Source of the DNA: Bacteroidota bacterium
Lineage (GTDB): Bacteria > Bacteroidota > Bacteroidia > B-17B0 > Aurantibacillaceae
Direction of reading: 5' to 3'
DNA length: 5,043 nucleotides
NCBI GenBank assembly: GCA_005800865.1
Contig: SYEI01000202.1
Span: forward strand, 1 to 5,043
Position 1 is the stretch's first letter; each line of letters starts with the position of its first letter. Positions 1 through 5,043 of this stretch are shown here, piece by piece. The notes beneath the pieces are model-generated. The model saw only the letters and a program-made list of their open reading frames with translations. It made no database searches and was not told the origin of the DNA. A program made the position numbers and the translations under genes.

Positions 1-1
1 A

Positions 2-379
2 AATGCGCAAACCATGGCAAATGCATTAGTTACTAAGGGCTACAAAATTATATCAGGAGGTACAGATAATCACTGTATGTTAATTGATTTACGTAGTAAA
101 TGCTTAACTGGTAAAGAAGCAGAAAAAGCGTTGGGTGAAGCAGATATTACGGTGAATAAAAACATGGTTCCTTTTGACGACAAATCTCCATTTGTAACTT
201 CTGGTATTCGTATTGGAACTCCTGCTATTACAAGCCGTGGTTTAAAAGAAAAAGATTGCTTAAAAGTAGTAGACTTTATTGATGCTGCTTTAAAAAATAA
301 AGACAATCCAAAAGAATTAGCGAAATTAAAATCAAAAATCAATACGATGATGAGTAAATATCCCTTGTTTAAGGACTAG
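2..379 (+). CDS. glyA: Serine hydroxymethyltransferase, C-terminal part (5' truncated by window edge)
   Basis: This is the C-terminal domain of the cytosolic PLP enzyme that interconverts serine plus tetrahydrofolate with glycine plus 5,10-methylene-tetrahydrofolate, the main source of one-carbon units. The frame is open from base 2 and gives 125 residues ending at TAG (377-379). The ATG at base 14 is internal (it follows N-A-Q-T), not a start. Diagnostic family motifs are present in order: SGGTDNH at fragment residues 18-24, DLRSKCLTGKEAE just after, NKN with VPFD from residue 52, and SPFVTSGIRIGTPA ending near residue 75. The arginine of SGIRIG (bases 209-211) corresponds to the substrate-carboxylate-binding arginine, Arg363 in E. 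coli GlyA. The PLP-lysine region and N-terminal two thirds lie outside the window; the family is usually about 415-430 residues. The C-terminus looks intact (helical, ending PLFKD). The gene converges on the downstream protease gene and shares its terminator region. Confidence 0.97.
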   Translation, partial: NAQTMANALVTKGYKIISGGTDNHCMLIDLRSKCLTGKEAEKALGEADITVNKNMVPFDDKSPFVTSGIRIGTPAITSRGLKEKDCLKVVDFIDAALKNKDNPKELAKLKSKINTMMSKYPLFKD

Positions 380-391
380 TTGTGTAGTGTT

Positions 392-437
392 TATTGGAAC
401 GCGGATGACACGGATTAAACAGATTTACACTGATTAA
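392..437. repeat. Left arm of imperfect inverted repeat, built of degenerate ~10-nt units
   Basis: Bases 395-416 can pair with 509-530 over 22 consecutive positions in plus-strand RNA: 18 Watson-Crick and 4 G-U (G396, G403, G407, G412). After an internal loop at about 417-421, bases 422-435 pair with 489-502 at 12 of 14 positions. The arm itself reads as four related units, ACGCGGATG (399-407), ACACGGATTAA (408-418), ACAGATTT (419-426) and ACACTGATTAA (427-437). It lies just after the glyA stop and just before the terminator stem. From memory, similar 'acgcggat..acacggatt' stretches occur as dispersed intergenic sequences in many bacterial genomes; this was not checked. Confidence 0.75.
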
Positions 438-471
438 AAAAAAGAGCAGCTCAAATGAGCTGCTCTTTTTT
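438..471. terminator. Strong bidirectional intrinsic terminator between convergent genes
   Basis: A perfect 15-bp stem pairs 438-452 with 457-471 around a 4-nt AAAT loop. The core is GAGCAGCTC paired with GAGCTGCTC, flanked by a run of eight A (436-443) on one side and six T (466-471) followed by ATTTT on the other. On either strand the hairpin is therefore followed by a U-tract. It sits 58 nt after the glyA stop and 72 nt beyond the end of the minus-strand protease gene, so it can end both transcripts. Confidence 0.93.
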
Positions 472-488
472 ATTTTGATATAATTAAA

Positions 489-533
489 AATCATTTTAAA
501 TCATAACCAATCTGTGTTATCTGCGTTCTATTA
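489..533. repeat. Right arm of imperfect inverted repeat
   Basis: This is the partner of the arm at 392-437. Its reverse complement starts TAATAGAACGCAGATAACAC, against TATTGGAACGCGGATGACAC on the left arm. In the 19-nt core (509-527 versus 398-416) three positions differ, and all three are T opposite G, so they remain G-U pairs in plus-strand RNA. In minus-strand RNA the same positions would be A-C mismatches. The arm ends 10 nt before the protease stop codon (544-546). Confidence 0.75.
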
Positions 534-543
534 GAAATTTATA

Positions 544-3498
544 TTAATAACCAAACACATCTTTCAATGTTAAGTATTTTACAGTACCATATTTCTCTAA
601 TGTTTTAATATCCAACATTTCTTTTTTACCTAAAATTAAAATAGTAGTTGGTTTGTTTTTAATTTTTTCGTCTTGAAATTTTTTCACATCATCATAAGTC
701 ATGGTTGCAACTGAGTTATAAATATCTTTTCTGATATCAGTTTTTAAACCAAACTTATCAGCATTGATATAATCAAATAAAATTCCTGCCTTATTAATGC
801 GTTCCGTTTTTATGTCTTGTAAAATAGACTCTTTAGCTGCACCAAATGAAATATCAGATTTCGGAACATTATTTAATAAATTCATCATCCCAGCCATCGC
901 TTCTGGCAATTTATCTGCTTGAGAACCGATATAAGAAAAATTGTAATATGGCAATTTTGGGTCTGAAGATTTTCTGTATACTGAATAACAAGAATACGCT
1001 AATGCCTTCGACTCTCTTAAATCTTGAAACACTACCGAACTCATACCGCCTCCAAAATAACCATTATACATGCTCACTAAAGGAATATTTTTTGCATCAA
1101 ATTTATCTCCTTCAGTTAAAATTACAATTTCTGCTTGCTTCATATCATAATCAACCACATACACTGTATTATTAAATGTTTGGGCCACGAAATTAGCTTC
1201 CGCTGGAACTGGCTTTAATCCAGCAGCAGGCACAGCATGAGTTGTGTTTAATGCTTCTTTAACATCACCTATTAACTTTGGACCATAGTATAAAATTTTA
1301 TGCTGATAGGTCATTAAAGATTTAATCAACTCAGCTATTTGAGCAGGCTGTAATTTATTTAATTCTTCTTCAGATAATAGATGAGTAGCAGGATTAGATG
1401 AACCAAACTTTGCATAATTTACCATCATCTTTTGTAAAATAGTCCCTTTATTTTGTTTAGCATCACTACGTTTTTTTAAGATGTCAGATACTAAATTTTT
1501 AAGTGTTGCTTCTTCCACTTTTGGATCGGCAAATAAACTTTCGAATAAACGTGTTGCCTTTTCAAAATTTTCATTTAATCCTGTTAAGCTAACCCAAATT
1601 TGGTTTTCGGAATTAAATACATTAAAAGAACAGCCTAATTTATAAAACTCTTGCTGAACCTCAGCTGGTGTCATTTTACTAGTTCCCAAATAAGAAATAT
1701 AATCAATAGCAATTGGCAATGTTTTATCATTGTTCGTTCCCATGTCGAAAGCATAATACAAATCAAATAACTGATTTTCGGTATTTTGACTATACAATAC
1801 TGGAATGTTTCCATTCATGGTTGTTTTCATCACATCCTTTTCGTAATCAATAAACTTAGGTTGTATATCAGCTGTTTTGTTAGCTAAAATATTTTTCACA
1901 AAAGGGGATTGATCATCTCTATTAACCTCAACCGGTGTTATTTGAGGCTTCTCCACTTTTTGAATATTTTTATCTTCACCAACACGTTTGTAAACCACTA
2001 CATAATTATTTTCGTTATAGTTAGCTTTCATGAAATCCATCACCTCTTGCTTGGTAATTTTAGATAAACGCTCAACCATATTTACCGATTGCTGCCATTT
2101 AGTATCATTTGTAAAAGCATCTACAAAAGCCATGGCGCGAGATTGATTGTTTTCAAGCTCTTTTGTTTTTTGCAATTTCATATCTGTAATTACAGCATTC
2201 ATCAACCAATCAGGAAATTCACCCTTCTTTAATAATTCTAACTGACTCAATAATAATTTTTCTGCCTCCTCCAATGTTTGTCCTTCTTTTGGTTCAGCAA
2301 ATAAAATATGAGTTGCATAATCTTTTAACACGTAAGCAAAGCCACCGCTATTTAATACTTTTTGTTGTTGATTTAAATTTAAATCTAATAGGCCTGCGCG
2401 CCCGTTTGATAACAATAAATTAATTAATGTTATCATATCGGCATCTTTACTTCCTGTGCCATCAAAACGCCAAGCCATCGCTAAATTAGCAGCATCTGGT
2501 CCAATAATTTCTTTAGATATTTTCTCAGTAATAGGTGCTTCTTTTGCAGCTGTGTATGGCGTAACTGGCTTAGATGGCATAGAGCCAAAATTCTTTTCAA
2601 TTAATTTAATGGTTTCATCAGGATCAAAATCACCACTTAAACATATTGCCATATTATTTGGAACATAGTTCGCGTTAAAGTATTTCATGATTTCCTTCAT
2701 CGAAGGATTTTTTAAATGATCAATTGTACCAATGGTTGTTTGAGTGCCATACGTGTGATTTTTAAATAATCCAGCAAAAACGGCCTCCCACAATTTATTG
2801 TTATCACTATCTAAGCCTCTATTTTTTTCCTCATAAACTGCTTCTAATTCTGTATGAAATAAACGCAATACTGGTTTACGGTAACGCTCCGCTTCAATTT
2901 TCAACCAATTTTCTAATTGATTAGCAGGAATATCATTTACATAAACCGTTTGATCGAAAGACGTAAAAGCATTAGTTCCTTGTCCGCCAATACCTGCCAA
3001 CATTTTATCATACTCGTTAGCAATGGCGTATTTTGCAGCTACTCCCGATATACTATCTATTTGATGATAGATTATTTTACGTTGCGCATCGTCTTTAGTT
3101 TGGCGATACGTTTCATATAAATTTTCGATTTTAGTTATTTCGGCTGATTCTTTTGCGAAATCTTTTGTTCCAAATTTATCAGTGCCTTTAAACACCATGT
3201 GTTCTAAATAATGAGCTAAACCTGTTGCAGTTGCTGGATCATTTTTACTGCCAGCCTTTACAGCAATGTATGTTTGAATACGAGGTGCATTTTTATACAC
3301 ACTCATATACACTTTCATTCCGTTTTTTAAAGTATAAATTCTTGCTTTAAAAGGGTCGTTTAAAGCATACTCAAAATTTAAAGAAGGAACTGGAGAGCCA
3401 TCTTTGGCAGTTGGTTTTGTAGTTGGTTTGGTTTGAGCATTTGCAAAACTAACAACAAGCGCTAAAGCAACTGGTAAAAAGGATTTTAATTGAATCAT
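544..3498 (-). CDS. Secreted M16 (insulinase/pitrilysin) family zinc metalloprotease, 984 aa
   Basis: Predicted periplasmic zinc endopeptidase with two M16 halves in one chain, in the pitrilysin/insulysin size class. Residues 1-21 form a signal peptide: Lys5, a hydrophobic core at about 6-19, and an A-N-A cleavage site before Gln22. No lipobox Cys is present. A KPT-rich linker follows. The active-site motif H96-Y-L-E99-H100 is intact. By alignment with insulysin, E224 in ELEAVYEEKNR is the third zinc ligand and E217 the accessory glutamate. A helical, charged insertion at about 118-170 makes the H100-E224 gap 124 residues instead of the usual ~76. First M16 C-terminal-type domain: about 265-445. 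The second half (about 560-915) is catalytically degenerate: D-Y-I-S-Y-L-G near 599-605 stands where HxxEH would be. It keeps the substrate-binding pair R828 and Y835 in LRESKALAY, with the same 7-residue spacing as insulysin R824/Y831. The start is supported by the signal peptide, though no Shine-Dalgarno is evident upstream, as is common in Bacteroidota. Its substrate cannot be told from sequence. Confidence 0.95.
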   Translation of the reverse strand: MIQLKSFLPVALALVVSFANAQTKPTTKPTAKDGSPVPSLNFEYALNDPFKARIYTLKNGMKVYMSVYKNAPRIQTYIAVKAGSKNDPATATGLAHYLEHMVFKGTDKFGTKDFAKESAEITKIENLYETYRQTKDDAQRKIIYHQIDSISGVAAKYAIANEYDKMLAGIGGQGTNAFTSFDQTVYVNDIPANQLENWLKIEAERYRKPVLRLFHTELEAVYEEKNRGLDSDNNKLWEAVFAGLFKNHTYGTQTTIGTIDHLKNPSMKEIMKYFNANYVPNNMAICLSGDFDPDETIKLIEKNFGSMPSKPVTPYTAAKEAPITEKISKEIIGPDAANLAMAWRFDGTGSKDADMITLINLLLSNGRAGLLDLNLNQQQKVLNSGGFAYVLKDYATHILFAEPKEGQTLEEAEKLLLSQLELLKKGEFPDWLMNAVITDMKLQKTKELENNQSRAMAFVDAFTNDTKWQQSVNMVERLSKITKQEVMDFMKANYNENNYVVVYKRVGEDKNIQKVEKPQITPVEVNRDDQSPFVKNILANKTADIQPKFIDYEKDVMKTTMNGNIPVLYSQNTENQLFDLYYAFDMGTNNDKTLPIAIDYISYLGTSKMTPAEVQQEFYKLGCSFNVFNSENQIWVSLTGLNENFEKATRLFESLFADPKVEEATLKNLVSDILKKRSDAKQNKGTILQKMMVNYAKFGSSNPATHLLSEEELNKLQPAQIAELIKSLMTYQHKILYYGPKLIGDVKEALNTTHAVPAAGLKPVPAEANFVAQTFNNTVYVVDYDMKQAEIVILTEGDKFDAKNIPLVSMYNGYFGGGMSSVVFQDLRESKALAYSCYSVYRKSSDPKLPYYNFSYIGSQADKLPEAMAGMMNLLNNVPKSDISFGAAKESILQDIKTERINKAGILFDYINADKFGLKTDIRKDIYNSVATMTYDDVKKFQDEKIKNKPTTILILGKKEMLDIKTLEKYGTVKYLTLKDVFGY

Positions 3499-3563
3499 GT
3501 GTTAAGGTATTATGTAACGAATGTAAATAAAATTGTTGTGTTGTACTAGCTACTTATACAAAT
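3499..3563 (-). promoter_or_regulatory. Presumed promoter/leader of the M16 protease gene
   Basis: This A+T-rich gap lies between the terminator of the upstream receptor gene and the protease ATG, so an independent promoter is expected here by inference. On the minus strand the octamer TACATTCG (3518-3525) is one mismatch from the Bacteroidota -7 consensus TAnnTTTG, but I see no convincing -33 TTG at the right distance. It would also leave only about 20 nt of leader. No purine-rich ribosome-binding site precedes the ATG. Confidence 0.25.
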
Positions 3564-3593
3564 AAAGAGCCCTACTTTTCAATAGGACTCTTT
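3564..3593 (-). terminator. Intrinsic terminator after the outer-membrane receptor gene
   Basis: An 11-position stem pairs 3564-3574 with 3583-3593 with one internal C-A mismatch (3570/3587). The halves are AAAGAG-C-CCTA and TAGG-A-CTCTTT, and the loop is the 8 nt at 3575-3582. It begins 23 nt after the receptor stop codon on the minus strand. The minus-strand U-tract is interrupted (CTCTTTATTTG), so it may be leaky. The plus-strand reading has a better T-run, but no plus-strand gene precedes it. It separates the receptor gene from the protease gene. Confidence 0.75.
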
Positions 3594-3616
3594 TTATAAT
3601 ATTTTATGATTAAGTA

Positions 3617-5043
3617 TTATTTGAAGTCTAATCCGTCTTGATTACCTTCTTGGCCACCCATTCCTTTCATTTGTTTACCACGTTTAAAGATAGACGCATC
3701 CATTTTTCCGAATAAATAAGTAATAGTAAAACGGAAATAACGCGACTCTCTACGACGAGATAAATCTTGATTATAATATGGTGTTTCAAAATATGTTCCC
3801 ATTCGGCGAGTGTTAAATATATCACTAACAGTAGCATTAAAAATCCATTTTGTTTTGTACATATAATTTAACGAAACATCCATGGAATAAATTTCGTTAG
3901 CTACACCTAATAATAAAATTTTAGGAGACTCGTAATTACCATTGACTTGTAAGGTAATATTTTTAGGAAATTTATAGGAAAGTGTTGTTTTTGCATTCCA
4001 TGCATAACCTTCTGCTTTTACTTCTGGTTCGGTTGGCACGACTTTTCCTTTAATGTAAATATAATAAGCATTAGCATTTACAGTCCAATCTAAGTTTTTA
4101 AAGAAAGTCCATTTAAACGTATTTTCAAAACCATAACGAATGGCATTATCACCATTGATGGATGTGTTTACTAAAACATTAGTTTTAGTAGGGTCTGGAT
4201 CTGGATAAGCCACATCTGTTATTGGCTGTTCTTCGTAACGGAAATAACCAGATGCTAAGTAACTTCCTTTAGAAAATATTTTATTATAGTTTGCTTCAGC
4301 AATATTTTTAAACTCAGGTTTTAATTCAGGATTACCAATACGGTAGTTTTGTTTATCGGCAAACATCACAAATGGCATTAACTGAAAAAAGTTAGGGCGC
4401 TGAATTTTTCTACTAAAATTCAATTGCACTTCTTGACTCTTTTTTAATTTTTTAGAAAAATAAATTGCTGGAAACAATGATTTTAAAATATCGTCAGAAG
4501 TAGATGGGTAATTATAAGAGAATTTTTTATTTTGATCGGTGATATTACCCGCATAATAAGATTGCTCGAAACGTAAGCCTGCTTGGTAACCAATATCCCA
4601 AAATGTTTTTGCACTATAGTTTACATAAGCTGCATTTACCATATCGTCAATCACATAACGGTTACTCATAATACTATCTCGTTTATAATTATCTTCGTTT
4701 CCTGAGGCAACACTCGTATTATTTGAACTTATTGAGTTCTTATAGAAGGCTTTAATACCCGCTTCAAATTTTTTAGTTTCTGATATAGGGTTTACGTAAT
4801 CCATTTGAAATACAAATTGATTGGCTGTTGTAGATCCCACATTTTTCTGATAAAAAGTAGGGTCAGCAATAGTAGTATTAGCCAATCCAAAATAAGTATT
4901 AGAGTTTCTGGTAAATAAATATCCATTTTTTGAAGTTGTATAATTATAGTTCCCATCAACAGTTAGTTCTTTTCCGATTTTAGGAAAGGTTTTTTTATAT
5001 AGTAATTGAGCGTTATAATTTTGAAAGGCTGCCTTTTGAGCAT
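3617..5043 (-). CDS. Outer-membrane beta-barrel / TonB-dependent receptor-like protein, C-terminal part (5' truncated by window edge)
   Basis: Outer-membrane barrel of the Bacteroidota OMP_b-brl_3 type, related to TonB-dependent receptors; the ligand is unknown. The frame is open from the right window edge to TAA (3617-3619), giving 474 residues. The TTG at 4883-4885 is an internal Leu codon, not a start. Upstream residues such as NYNAQLLYKKTFPKIGKELT continue the family's strand pattern. Recognisable blocks, numbered from the window edge: NPISETKKFEAGIKAFYKN at about 84-102; SLFPAIYFSKKLKKSQEVQL near 188-207, followed by RPNFFQLMPF at 215-224; and GNPELKPEF at 236-244, the hallmark turn of this barrel. 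Alternating aromatic/polar strands run through to the last one, YFRFTITYLFGK, ending near 446. A 28-residue basic then Gly/Gln-rich tail follows, ending in DFK. The signal peptide, any carboxypeptidase-regulatory-like domain and the plug would lie beyond the window. A terminator follows the gene, so it is probably not co-transcribed with the protease. Confidence 0.9.
   Translation of the reverse strand, partial: AQKAAFQNYNAQLLYKKTFPKIGKELTVDGNYNYTTSKNGYLFTRNSNTYFGLANTTIADPTFYQKNVGSTTANQFVFQMDYVNPISETKKFEAGIKAFYKNSISSNNTSVASGNEDNYKRDSIMSNRYVIDDMVNAAYVNYSAKTFWDIGYQAGLRFEQSYYAGNITDQNKKFSYNYPSTSDDILKSLFPAIYFSKKLKKSQEVQLNFSRKIQRPNFFQLMPFVMFADKQNYRIGNPELKPEFKNIAEANYNKIFSKGSYLASGYFRYEEQPITDVAYPDPDPTKTNVLVNTSINGDNAIRYGFENTFKWTFFKNLDWTVNANAYYIYIKGKVVPTEPEVKAEGYAWNAKTTLSYKFPKNITLQVNGNYESPKILLLGVANEIYSMDVSLNYMYKTKWIFNATVSDIFNTRRMGTYFETPYYNQDLSRRRESRYFRFTITYLFGKMDASIFKRGKQMKGMGGQEGNQDGLDFK

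Noticed and set aside
14..16. ATG at base 14 as a gene start
   Set aside because: The frame is open upstream to base 2, and the protein there is the middle of SHMT, so the true start is outside the window.
70..342. Minus-strand open frame of 90 codons opposite glyA
   Set aside because: It is antisense to a clearly conserved SHMT segment and has no family resemblance.
380..543. CRISPR array or small gene in the intergenic region
   Set aside because: The repeats are short, degenerate and contiguous with no unique spacers, and I see no credible small coding frame.
846..1175. Plus-strand open frame of 109 codons
   Set aside because: It lies wholly inside the M16 protease coding sequence on the other strand, has a composition typical of an antisense shadow in A+T-rich DNA, and shows no recognisable domain.
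1683..1704. A second active zinc site in the C-terminal half of the M16 protease
   Set aside because: The equivalent region reads D-Y-I-S-Y-L-G, lacking the histidines and glutamate of HxxEH, so this half is non-catalytic as in pitrilysin-type enzymes.
2456..3120. Two short plus-strand open frames (2456-2668 and 2917-3120)
   Set aside because: Both are antisense to conserved parts of the protease, including the segment between HxxEH and the third zinc ligand, and resemble no known family.
3518..3525. TACATTCG as a Bacteroidota -7 promoter element for the protease gene
   Set aside because: It has one mismatch to TAnnTTTG, no matching -33 element and a very short implied leader. It is kept only as a weak possibility inside the presumed promoter region.
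4883..4885. TTG as start codon of the receptor gene
   Set aside because: The frame stays open from here to the window edge and the upstream translation continues the barrel family pattern, so the TTG encodes an internal leucine and the gene is truncated by the window.

Overview
The window looks like an A+T-rich Bacteroidota chromosome segment. The grounds are the protein families: a SusC/TonB-receptor-like outer-membrane barrel of the OMP_b-brl_3 type and a large secreted two-half M16 zinc protease with the insertion I associate with that phylum. Start regions also lack a clear Shine-Dalgarno sequence. Genus cannot be fixed from this sequence.

Layout: (1) bases 2-379, plus strand, the C-terminal 125 residues of serine hydroxymethyltransferase (glyA), cut by the left window edge. 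(2) bases 380-543, a convergent intergenic gap with a strong, nearly symmetric intrinsic terminator, nested inside a larger imperfect inverted repeat whose outer arms pair without a break in RNA of the glyA strand. (3) bases 544-3498, minus strand, a complete 984-residue periplasmic M16 (insulinase/pitrilysin) metalloprotease with signal peptide, active-site HxxEH and a degenerate second half. (4) bases 3499-3616, a short gap with the terminator of the next gene and presumably the protease promoter. (5) bases 3617-5043, minus strand, the C-terminal 474 residues of an outer-membrane beta-barrel receptor, cut by the right window edge.

Functionally, glyA is one-carbon/serine-glycine metabolism and has no evident link to its neighbours. 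The two minus-strand genes are both envelope proteins (periplasmic protease, outer-membrane receptor), but a terminator separates them, so they are probably separate transcription units. No mobile element, CRISPR array, RNA gene or defence system is visible. I found no undescribed multi-gene system; the most unusual object is the nested palindrome at 392-533.
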